The notes beneath the pieces were generated by a model. It worked only from the letters and a program-made list of their open reading frames with translations, searched no databases and had not been told where the DNA came from. A stretch of 64,000 nt of DNA from Microthyrium microscopicum (lineage: Eukaryota; Ascomycota; Dothideomycetes; Microthyriales; Microthyriaceae). Below, piece by piece: positions 22,279-32,173 of the stretch (its first letter is position 1; each line of letters begins with the position of its first letter). Both the position numbers and the translations under genes were made by a program. Location of the stretch: contig MU004239.1 in the NCBI GenBank assembly GCA_010405405.1, positions 546,713-610,712 of the forward strand. The letters run 5' to 3'.

Positions 22279-23579
22279 ATGGCTACATCTAATGAAGGCT
22301 CCGAAGACGACCTTTCCGGCGGCTGTTATCCCATTCATATCAAAGATATCCTCAACAATCAATACCAAATCACACGTAAACTAGGCGATGGTGGATCTTC
22401 GACTGTATGGCTAGCGTTAGACATCAAGTGCGCAATCCACCACACCATCACTCTGGTGTTATCAAACGCTAACCAGCTAGATTCCGACGCCACGTCGCGG
22501 TGAAGATTATAGTTGCAAGTAAAGCAGATAGAGCGGCCGACGAGATAGCCATGTACGAACACCTTTGCCAGTCAGTTCCTTCGGCGTACAGTGTCTATGT
22601 GACAGAGCTTCTGGATTCTTTCCAACTTCAACGACCTGATGGCATCTACCACTGCCTGGTATTGGAGGCTATGGGACCGGATGTAGATGACATGTTGGAG
22701 TATCATCCATCTCTTGTATCAGCTGCAAGCACTCATTATCCAATATGGATGGTGAAAAGCATACTGAAACAGGTCTTGCAAAGTTTGGCATTTCTTCACA
22801 AGCATGGCATCGTGCATGGTGATGTCCAACCTGGCAATGTGCTATTCAGCGTTCCTAGCTTTCCAAATTGCGCTACAGAAGAGCTAGAGCAGTTCGCAAA
22901 CGACAGCAAAGATATTTCACCGTCTGTGCCGAAAGTTGATGACAACACTGATGAGAATCATGTAGCAGAGGCTCGATCACTGGGTGAATATGTGAGTTTA
23001 GAGCCTGGGTTCACGGTCAAGTTGGCGGATATAGGCAGCGGTACGTTCATACACACGGGTGTTTTCTTATCGCATCAGTTTTCATCCCGGTTCTTCGTAC
23101 AGAACATTCTAACACAAATAGCGTTCTTGATGAACAACCCTCCCAAAAAAGCATACACGCCCTTGGACTTGCGGTCCCCAGAACTCATACTGAAGAATCA
23201 ACTTGACGAGAAACTCGATATCTGGAGCTTCGGCTGTCTCTTCTTTGAAATCATGACTGGCAAAGCGCTGTTTTCTCCCCCATTGGTTGGTGCTGAAGCA
23301 GAACATCGGGATAATGAACATCTCTGGCAGATGCATGACAGACTTGGATTTTTTTCGCGAGACATGGTTCTTGGGGAGATGAAGCATATCTCTGGGGGAG
23401 ATGATGTGCCCTCTGCAATGTCGTTGGAAAGCAAGTTCAATTCTTTGAAGCCGATGGACTGCTCAGAGACAGAGGCGAGTAGAATCACGAATTTGATGCG
23501 GCGAATCTTGCAGTATGATCCTACTAAACGTCCAACGGCCTCCGAGATCCTAGGAGACGTGTGGTTTGCAGGTGAATAA
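22279..23579 (+). CDS. Protein kinase, SRPK-like
   Basis: Three exons: 22279-22427, 22481-23040, 23122-23579 (388 residues); introns GTGCGC...CTAG and GTACGT...ATAG. The second intron is 81 nt without a stop, so it would also read through. Kinase features: glycine loop LGDGGSSTVW, lysine in HVAVKI (~58), catalytic loop VHGDVQPGN (~160), metal-binding ADIG (~232), then PLDLRSPELIL and the WSFGCLFFE helix. The HGD in place of HRD and the Gln in place of the usual Lys (DVQPGN) are features of the fungal SRPK-like branch. The catalytic Asp, Asn and Lys are all present, so it should be active. SRPKs phosphorylate Ser/Arg-rich proteins; substrates here are unknown. Confidence 0.85.
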
Positions 23580-24923
23580 GGGAGTCCTAATTGATATCTT
23601 CAAGCCGCATTGTAATGGCAGAAACCTTGGTATGTTCACTGATCAGTATCTAGACCTTTTGGCATGTAGTTGCAATTGCTCGTACGTCTCCACCTTATTT
23701 AGGACTCTCCACTTTGTTCGTATTAATAATGAGGATGTAAAGTGAACTAACAAGGACTTTGAGTTTCTCCGTCTGGCTCCTTGGGGACATTACTGAGCCT
23801 CAACAGGGTGTTTTCTATCGAGAAACCAGATCATCCAAAATGTAATTATAGACGAGCTGATTTTCATTATGCTTGAATGTGGTAATTTCAAGCAATATAA
23901 TGAGATCAAGTGAACAACGCAAGTGAAGAGCGCGCCAGGGCATGCCAGAGAAGCCAAGCATAAAAAGAAGCATGGTTCCTCATATATGGATCTGATCCTA
24001 CTGAAGAAACTTGTTCCAATCGTAGAACAATGCTCTGTCGTATGCAGGTATATACGTGGTTATGTAAGATCTAAGTTCTGACACCCAAGTCTGTCAGAAC
24101 CTAATCCTATCGAAGCCCAAGCCTGTCAGAACCCTATTTCGTCAGAACCTAAACAAGACGTGACCTCAAATCCAGCGGAAATGCGCAGAAGGAATAATAG
24201 GAGGCTTGGGTAATAGGAAAAATAAAGGAATGGGGAAGCAGTCAAATGGGTAGGGGGTCAAGATACCAGATGCAAAACAGTTCTCAGATTAGCTCTCTTC
24301 TTTGTTCTCAACGACAACCGCCATGATTTGCGCCTTTGAGGTACGGTTTTCATGGCAGGTTGTCTGCAAATTTGGCTTTTAGCATTCAGCATTCATCACC
24401 GAACTTTGCATCTGGCCGAATGAATGAGAGATTGTGATATCAGGGGGTAGAATGGGTAAGAACGAATCGTTCGCGACAAAATTCACGGGGCCTACGCTTG
24501 GTTTGCAAGTGATGGGCAGAGTGTTTGTGTAGTTTTGAACGCGATTGACTGTGGGAGCATGCAGTTTGCAAGAGCGAGCTGTCGCAATAGCAGAGCTGGC
24601 GGGATATATCAGTGCGGATGGGGTGCTGCAAACTGTCCTCAGATCTCTGTTCTTGTTCGCTTCATGGCCAACCGCTGGCTAAGAAGCCGTGAGTTGCGGC
24701 TGGCTCAGTAGCTCTTGTGAGATTTTTCATCATTGGATTGGAAGCGAGAGGGAGTCTGGGCGATTGTTATTGCGAAGGGTATGCGGCTCACTGTCCGGAC
24801 GTCAGTCAATAATCAACGATGAATAACAACATTGGGTACCCGGTTCTGTAAAGTGTCGGTCCTGGAAGGTCTGGAAGTCACGGTATGCTCGTCAGTATCT
24901 GCAAGGGAAACGACTTGATTGCC
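23580..24923. other. Spacer between convergent kinase and Rsa4 genes
   Basis: About 1.3 kb with no gene recognised. It contains a small cluster of repeated 8-mers at 24075-24148, listed separately. Confidence 0.4.
24075..24148. repeat. Cluster of GTCAGAAC 8-mers
   Basis: GTCAGAAC occurs at 24093-24100, 24125-24132 and 24141-24148, and its reverse complement GTTCTGAC at 24075-24082. The forward copies are 32 and 16 bp apart, and the first two share a longer unit (CCCAAGYCTGTCAGAACC). It could be a decayed tandem repeat or a protein-binding cluster. Confidence 0.5.
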
Positions 24924-26536
24924 TCAATGCCTCCATAGCCGTACAGCCTTGTCCTTCCCACCACTGCCGACCTTTTCCCCATCTGGGCTCCAATCAACAG
25001 CATAAACCTCATCTTGATGGCCGGGTAGGTCGGTGTGCAGTTTTCCGGATGCGACATCCCAGCATTTAAGAGTCGTATCTTTGCTGCCAGACACAAGCTG
25101 CAGCAAAATTAGCGAAATAGAAGTGGTAGAATTGGGATGGAGCTTACAAGTCTCGAGTCTGGCGAAAACACTGATTGATATACAGGTGCAACATGGCCTC
25201 TGAGGGTAAGCATAAACTTTCCATCGCGAGCATTCCATAGCTTGACATGATTATCAAACCCAGAGGACGCGATGTACATGCCATCTGGAGAAAATGTGAC
25301 GTGGTTGATAGGCTTTTGATGGCCAAGCATACGAGCAACTGGCTTCGTTGGCGTTGCGCCCAAGGGATCCCATAGATAGATCACGTTATCGTCGCTGGCA
25401 CTCGCCAGACTCTCCACTAGCTTCTTATTGACCGTCGCTGCTTTCGTGAAGCGCTCTTTGGCGACCTTGCGCTTATCTTCGACGGTCTTTGGGACGGCGC
25501 TTGTATGATCGTGGAAGCCTGTTCGGAGGACAAAGTCTGTTGATAGTGCGAGATGATTAACCCAGTGCGCGTGCGTTTCGAGGCTGTGGATAAGACGGCC
25601 ATCTTTGGAGTCCCAGATCTTAATAGTGCGATCTTGACTTGCAGTATATAAAAGACCGGTGCCGCCCCATTTGACGCAAGCTACTGATGCTTTATGGCCG
25701 CTAAGAACAAAGTCTGTCTTGCGACCAACGACGTCCCACACTCGTACTGTTGAATCCTTAGAAGAAGATGCTATTCTGGGTCTTCCTGGCAGTTCTAAGT
25801 GATATGGTTCCCAAGAGAGACTGCGGATGAACTTGGTATGGCCTTTGAGGGGGCCGCCTAGCGGTTTGCCAGTCTTAGCTTCCCATAGTCTAAGTGTGCT
25901 GTCATGACTGCCAGTGGCAATGATGGTATTGTCGGGTGCGTAGGCTATACAGAGCACCCATCCAGTATGACCTTTTAGCGTATGAAGCGGTGTACCTGTA
26001 TCGCAATCCCATATCCGAGCAGTATTGTCACCAGAGCCAGTACATAATTGCGACCCATTTGCAGGTGAGAATTGCGCAGTGAGAATAGGTTGGGCATGAC
26101 CAGATATCGCAGAGGAGCAGCGGGCGACTGGCTTGACGCGAAAGACAGCCTGCGGACTGATCGCCAGGACGAGTTCATCCTCAGTATTGACCAGACCAGT
26201 CTTGATCAGGGTAGTGTAGATGTCGGTGTTGTCGGACAAGGCCAGCTCGCGTTGAGTGCCATCGGGAAGTGTTTGAGAGTAAAAGAACCGATGTGGCAGG
26301 CGGTCTGCGGGGTCTGTGAGATTTTGGAGAGAGTTGGCGAGGAGGTCGAGGTTTTTTATGGAAGATTGTTGTAATGGTACAGCAACGGCTGGGCCAATTG
26401 GTTGATTTGTGGAGCGATCAATGAATCGAATGCGGACAGAGCCTGTGGGGATATCTTCAGGTACGTGCTGGGTGGTAGCTCGTAACACATCTTGAAGCTT
26501 CCGTCGCTTGCTCGGTGGAGGTACTACGGTAGCCAT
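24924..26536 (-). CDS. rsa4: Ribosome assembly protein Rsa4 / Notchless (NLE) WD40
   Basis: Two exons: 26536-25148 and 25097-24924 (intron GTAAGC...GCAG, 50 nt), 520 residues. An N-terminal Notchless-like domain (about 30-130, SVRIRFIDRSTNQPIGPAVA) is followed by WD40 repeats with clear GH...WD units (ISGHAQPILTAQFSP, LKGHTGWVLCIAYAP, LKGHTKFIRSLSW, LSGHKASVACVKW, LGHQKPINHVTFSPDG, LRGHVAPVYQSVFSPDS, LPGHQDEVYAVDWSPDG). Splicing yields SRL-LVSGSKDTTLK, the normal family sequence. Rsa4 is the substrate that the Rea1/Midasin ATPase strips from nuclear pre-60S ribosomes. The length matches yeast Rsa4. It is divergently transcribed from the mitochondrial Met-tRNA synthetase. Confidence 0.93.
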
Positions 26537-26719
26537 AATTTAGAAGTTGAAGAGTTCTCAATATGGTAGAGAAAAGATGTAGTTGGAGGGGTCTTCTTCG
26601 TATGAAATTCTGGAAAGTCTCGAAATATTTTGGCAGGGATCATTTAATGACGGCAGGCCGATAGAATGCGACGGGATGCCGCACCAATCCTTGCAGCTAC
26701 ATTCGGCCCGAAGACATAA
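26537..26719. promoter_or_regulatory. Compact bidirectional promoter
   Basis: Only 183 bp separate the ATGs of rsa4 (-) and the mitochondrial methionyl-tRNA synthetase (+), so the two must share promoter sequence. No specific factor site can be assigned with confidence. Confidence 0.5.
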
Positions 26720-28619
26720 ATGTCGAAAGCTTCAAGCTTGAGCTTCATACAATATCTATCCCCAATGCCTCTCTTCCAGTCGCCAACATATCCTCTACCA
26801 TGTTTATCACTTGCCTTGCCAGCTCGAGTAGGTCGCCTTCGACCTCCGCATCGTCTAGTCCCTCGACAATGCAGGGCATCCTTCGCATCGCTCCCCAATC
26901 ATGACCAATCGAAGCCATTCTACATCACGACTCCCATTTTCTACGTCAATGCCGATCCCCATCTTGGCCATATGTACTCCATGATACTAGCCGATATCAT
27001 AAAAAGATGGCAACAACTCAAGGGTCGCCGAGCCCTCCTATCCACAGGTGTCGACGAGCATGGACTAAAAGTACAAAAGGCAGCTCAGAAAGCAGACAAG
27101 CCTACGAATGAATTCTGCGATTCCGCTGCAAAAGTATTTTCAGGCCTGGCGGAGCATGCTCATGTCTCGAATGATTACTTTGCGCGGACTACGGGCGCGA
27201 GACATCGAGATGCGGTACAATATGCGTGGAGTATGCTGCAGGACAAGGAATATATTTATGAATCAAAGCATGAGGGGTGGTATTCGATTAGTGATGAGAC
27301 GTTTGTGCCGGAGAGTGGTGTGGATATCGCTGTAGATCCAGCTACAGGGCGCAAGAGACATGTAAGTCCAATGCGACCTGTATGTGAATTTGCTTTGCTC
27401 ATTATTACTGTGATTAGATCTCACTTGAGACAGGAAAGGTTGTGGAATGGACTTCAGAGACGAACTATAAATTTCGCCTATCCGCGTTCAAAGATCAGCT
27501 ACTCCAACACTATAAAGACAATCCTGAATGGATAACTCCAAGATTCCAATACGATTTGGTCCGCAAGGAGGTCGAGAGTGGTTTACAGGATCTGTCAGTT
27601 TCGCGACCGTCAGAGAGAGTCCAATGGGGCATCCAGGTCCCACATGATCCCTCACAGAATATTTACGTCTGGCTCGATGCCTTACTTAATTATACTGTCC
27701 AAGCCGGCTACCCATGGGCACCGGAAAAGCGCTTTGCTGGAGGATGGCCAGCAGACGTCCAAGTGATCGGCAAAGACATCATTCGCTTCCATTGCATATA
27801 TTGGCCAGCCTTCCTGATAGCCCTCGACTTACCGCCGCCAAAGCGCATCATAGCGCATGGCCACTGGACGATTGGAGGAGAAAAGATGTCCAAGTCAACC
27901 GGCAATGTGGTCAACCCATTCACCATAGTCAACACGTATGGCGTTGATGCGGTGCGGTGGTTCCTCGCGCTCGAAGGGAAAATGGAGGATGATTCAGATT
28001 ATAATAATCTCACACTTGCAGCAAAGTATGAGGAAATGAGAGGAAAGCTTGGTAATTTCTTGACTCGGCTAGTACGCAGCAAGCGCTGGAATATGCGCAA
28101 GGCTCTGAAAACTACCCTCACTCCCCGGGGACTGGATTCTTTGCACTTCGAGAAGGAAGATGAGGCGATGCGGGATAATATTGGCCATCTTCGTGATAGG
28201 ATTTCGCCGGCTGTAGACTGTCATGATATCCGGGCTTCGCTCGCGCAAATTATGCAGACAATCGCAGAGGTAAGAATGCTGCCTATTTTTGACAAGACGA
28301 CATGGACTAAGTTGCGAAATAGGCCAATGCATACTTCCACAACCAAGAACCGTGGCGAATTGTCAGCAAATATGGCGACCCCGATGACATGTCTCCGAGA
28401 TTGCTCACGATCCTGACGCTGGCCGCAGAATCGCTGCGGATCTGTGGTATTTTGCTCCAACCATACATGCCCACCAAGGCAAGCCAGCTTCTCGACCAGC
28501 TCGGCGTTGATGAATCACATAGGAGCTGGCAGCACGCCGTCCTAGGCGCGGACACAGAATACGGCCAGCGCATCAGCACGACCGGCAAAGTCCTTTTTCC
28601 AGTCATACCGGTGCGCTGA
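26720..28619 (+). CDS. msm1: Methionyl-tRNA synthetase, mitochondrial
   Basis: Three exons: 26720-27361, 27418-28269, 28323-28619 (introns GTAAGT...TTAG and GTAAGA...ATAG, phase 0), 596 residues. A class I synthetase charging tRNA-Met. The HIGH-type motif is DPHLGHMYS (~80) and the KMSKS loop is EKMSKSTGN (~370). VDEHGLKV and YVWLDALLNY are family signatures. The basic N-terminus, with a second Met at 26765 (PMPLFQSP), fits a mitochondrial presequence. Splice 1 joins GRKRH to ISLETGKVVEWTSE, as expected for the family. Yeast Msm1 is about 575 residues. Its end lies 26 bp from the convergent phosphatase gene. Confidence 0.93.
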
Positions 28620-28645
28620 GATTGTTATTTCGTTCTTCTGCATGG

Positions 28646-29533
28646 TTATGAGGAGTTTGAGTCGGCCATCAAGATACCCTTGACTTTTTCCTGTAGTTGT
28701 ACAGTAATACCACACTTCTCCAAATATGCTGTTATGCTTCCATACTTCTCATTGACATGTTTTTCCACCAACTTCACAAGCTCCGGGTCACAATCCGCAA
28801 ACTCATCCGGAAGTCCAATGGAGTGTATCTCCTTCAACTTGTTCGCTCTCTCCGGTGCCAATTGAGCAGCTGTGATCATATAGTCGTGATCAATCGCCTC
28901 GGCAGGCACGCTACACAACATGAGGAGCAATTGCGTGATAATTCCTGTGCGGTCTTTGCCTTGCGTGCAATGGATCATGATGGGATACTTGCTCTCATCG
29001 GCTAACAATTCAAACATCGCTTTAATCTCCGCCGTGCACACGTCTATCGAGTCTGTAGCTAGACCGGCCAGATGTCGCGGCACCATGACGTTTTGAGCGA
29101 GGACTTGTATCCCCTCGAGTCGGCGGTGCGTTGCCATGCGAAAAATGAGTTTCGTATAATTGCCCCAAGAGAGCTGGCTGAGAAGGAAATTGGAGTATGC
29201 TTTTCCGTTGATGTTTACGTGTTCGTAGGCGATGCCTGGGATTTGTAGTGGGCGTTGGAGCTCTTCATCGTCTAGTGGTTGGCCGGACTTTGCGGCGAGA
29301 TCGAGGCGCGTTTTGCGTTTCTTGACTTGTTCGTCGTGCTCGGTTTTGGTGCGGAGATCGACGATGGTTTTGATACCTAGGGTATCGCGTAGTGTGGCGC
29401 GGTCGGCAAGGGAGGATTCGTCTGGACGGGCGGAGCGGTAGAAGAGACCTGGTTTGAGGATGGGACGGTCGAGATAGGCGTTGATTGTTGTAGCGACGTC
29501 GCGGAAATTGATTATTGTTTGAAAGGTAGCCAT
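28646..29533 (-). CDS. Tyrosine-protein phosphatase, fungal DSP/Y_phosphatase3 type
   Basis: Single-exon 295-residue protein beginning MATFQTIINFRDVATTINAY. The active-site P-loop is HCTQGKDRTG (~186-195), with nucleophile Cys and Arg. The segment NFRDVA...LKPGLFYRSARPDE and the TIVDLRT motif are typical of the fungal/bacterial tyrosine phosphatase family 3 (OCA/Siw-like in a wide sense). The HEM-like general acid region cannot be placed with certainty. Tail-to-tail with msm1, so their transcripts probably overlap. The substrate (protein phosphotyrosine or a phosphoinositide) is not predictable from sequence. Confidence 0.88.
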   Translation of the reverse strand: MATFQTIINFRDVATTINAYLDRPILKPGLFYRSARPDESSLADRATLRDTLGIKTIVDLRTKTEHDEQVKKRKTRLDLAAKSGQPLDDEELQRPLQIPGIAYEHVNINGKAYSNFLLSQLSWGNYTKLIFRMATHRRLEGIQVLAQNVMVPRHLAGLATDSIDVCTAEIKAMFELLADESKYPIMIHCTQGKDRTGIITQLLLMLCSVPAEAIDHDYMITAAQLAPERANKLKEIHSIGLPDEFADCDPELVKLVEKHVNEKYGSITAYLEKCGITVQLQEKVKGILMADSNSS

Positions 29534-29980
29534 CTTATGGATATTATTTGAGATGAGTAAGAGTTGTTGGTATTATTCCGGATTTCCAAGGTCATACTGT
29601 CAATACTTATAGGAGCCTGTATAATATAGCTGATCAAGCTTGTTTTCGTCTATACATTGTCAGTGACGTTGAGTAGGAAAGCACGATGCCAAGGGGGCAG
29701 GAAGCTAACAATTTAAGGCAGGGGCAAGGAATAACTAAGCCAGGGTCCAAAATGCATGAGGAAAGAGCCAATGGCAAGCTTAGGAAAGAGCAATGGGCAG
29801 GGGTGCAGTAGCTCTTGCCGAATTCGCCAACCAGAGCCCAGCCTCTCACTGCTCCCACCGCCATTGGTCTTTTTTCCTATCAATTGTCTGGGAGACATCT
29901 CTTCCTTTCTCTTCTACACTCACCTCCAATAAGCATACATCTCTTCATTGCTTGATCTGGCCGATTGATCAGCTTTGTGT
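29534..29980. promoter_or_regulatory. Divergent promoter region
   Basis: 447 bp between the starts of the phosphatase (-) and the sphingolipid methyltransferase (+). Pyrimidine-rich near 29880-29940. No gene seen. Confidence 0.4.
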
Positions 29981-31661
29981 ATGATCATGGCCTCCGAAAA
30001 GACTACCACGTCTGAGGACTCCTTCGAGTTTATCGACACTCCTCCTGCCGCAACTCCAGCCTCGCCCGCTACCGATTGCGGTGTACGAACTACTTCCGTG
30101 AGCTGCTACTTTACTCTCCAGGAACCAAATGTAGCTAATGTTCAATTTGCTAGTATTCAGCTATTGCAAACGCTCCCCTACCTGCCGAAGGCCCTGGAAG
30201 TGATCACTTCTCCAACTACGCTCTGTTCGGTCTCTCCGCCCTCGTACCATATTACCTTTCATCCAAAGTTGGTGGAGGATTCAAGACATGGCTTTTCTTT
30301 GCAATCTTGACTTTCTTGCCAATCCTAGCACTCTTTTGGTCTCTTGTCTCATCATACTCCCCACGGAAAAATGAGAAAGCTTCACTGCCTGGAAAGCCTA
30401 TTGAGCATTACCTCACCTTCAAGACTGAAGAGCTTCGACAAAAGTACCATGGACGCAAAAAGATTGCCCTTGAAAGCTTTTCAGAGCACTACTTCAAGGG
30501 CGAGGCAGATTTCAACGGTGACTGCTTGGAAGTCCTGGAATACCGTCACGACTGGGCTGATTTCAGACTCACCGCAAGTTTGATTTGGTACTTTCTCACA
30601 GGCATGATTCCAGAGGTCATTATGCACACCCGCTCCCAAGGTCAGTCATACATTCCACCCAATTCTTCACCTGGCTAATCTTCAATAGACGAAGAACAAG
30701 TCCGCGATCATTACGACCGCGGTGACGATTTCTATGGCTGGTTCCTCGGTCCTAGAATGATCTACACTTCCGGCATAATCTCCGACATTAACAAAGAAGA
30801 AACTCTCGAACAACTCCAAGATAACAAGCTCGCCATCGTCTGTGAAAAGATCAATCTCCAAAAGGGACAACGTATGCTCGACATCGGCTGCGGTTGGGGC
30901 ACTCTCACCAAATACGCCAGCGTGAACTATGGGGCCAACGTCACCGGCGTTACCCTCGGTCGCAACCAAACCGCCTGGGGCAACTCTGGCCTGGCCAAAG
31001 CAGGCATTTCTGAGGACCAATCCAAGATTCTGTGCATGGACTACCGCGATATTCCTGTACCTGAGGGCGGATATAACAAGATCACTTGTCTCGAGATGGC
31101 TGAGCACGTTGGTGTCCGTCTCTTCCCTAGCTTTTGTCGTCAGGTGTATGAGATGCTTGATGATGATGGTGTTTTCTTTCTGCAAATCGCTGGTCTCCGC
31201 AAATACTGGCAATACGAAGATTTCGTTTGGGGTCTGTTCATGAACAAGTACATCTTCCCAGGTGCAGATGCATCGACACCACTAGGTTTCTTCGTGGATA
31301 AGTTGGAGGGTGCGGGCTTCGAGGTGAAGCATATTGATACCATTGGCGTGCATTATTCGGCAACGTTGTGGCGCTGGTATCGTAATTGGCTGGGCAATAA
31401 GGACAAGGTTATTGCCAAGTATGGCTTGAAGTGGTACCGGGTATGTCTCCCTTTTCTTTTGACCAGACTGAGTTCTGTTACTAACTTGAATAGATTTGGG
31501 AATACTTCTTGGCATACTCGACCATTGTGTCTAGACAAGGCTCGGCAACTTGCTATCAGATTGTGCTGCACAAGAATCTTAACGCTGTGCACCGTATCGA
31601 GGGTGTGCCTTCACAATACAGCTTGAGTGGTGCGTTGGAGGCTGCCAAGGCTCGCAAATAG
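29981..31661 (+). CDS. Sphingolipid C9-methyltransferase
   Basis: Four exons: 29981-30097, 30154-30640, 30689-31440, 31494-31661 (introns of 56, 48 and 53 nt), 507 residues. It adds a methyl group from SAM to C9 of the sphingoid base of glucosylceramide, a step unique to filamentous fungi and some yeasts. N-terminal part: FSNYALFGLSALVPYYL and KTWLFFAILTFLPILALFW are membrane segments. Then RKNEKASLPGKPIEHYL, IMHTRSQ-DEEQVRDHYDRGDDFY and the SAM-binding DIGCGWGTLTKYASVNYGA (~266), with VTGVTLGRNQTAWG and CMDYRDIP. The fold is that of cyclopropane fatty acid synthases. Another ATG follows at 29987; either may start the protein. Homologues are known from Fusarium, Pichia and others. Confidence 0.95.
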
Positions 31662-32173
31662 GTTATGCGACTGCGTAGTCGGCTTTCGATGGATGTGCTT
31701 GAGGTTGAAAACGAGACGAGTGAAATGGCGAGCGAGATCTTGCAGGATAGAACCTTGAGCGGTGGTATTCTAAATGGAGGTGTAGACTTTGCGACGCTTC
31801 GCTCAGAGACCATCTGATCGGCAACGCTGGTGGAGAATAGACGTAGAGTAATTTAATAGTTAGTCATACTAGATAGTACTTGAGCATGATGGTTCAGGAT
31901 ATAATCTTAGTTTGCAACACTTTTATCGCGCTCAAGGCCATTGTCTCTACATAAGAGTGAATAACCAGAGCTTCACAGGAACGCTAGGAGTTCATATAAC
32001 GTTGTGAGATTTCCACGCAATCTATCACTCATCTATCTTTCAACCAAGCAAAATATACCTTTGTTCAGTGACAGTGAACAAGTCTAAATACATACACACA
32101 TTACTTTTATAAGCATTAAACGTCATCCTCATCTTCCATCGTCGCATATCAACCACCCCGTGAGCTATGACAC
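31662..32173. other. Spacer between convergent genes
   Basis: Contains the 3'UTRs of the C9-methyltransferase (+) and the SNF2-RING gene (-). The minus-strand frames at 31.35-31.81 kb are shadows of the methyltransferase exons and UTR. Confidence 0.4.
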
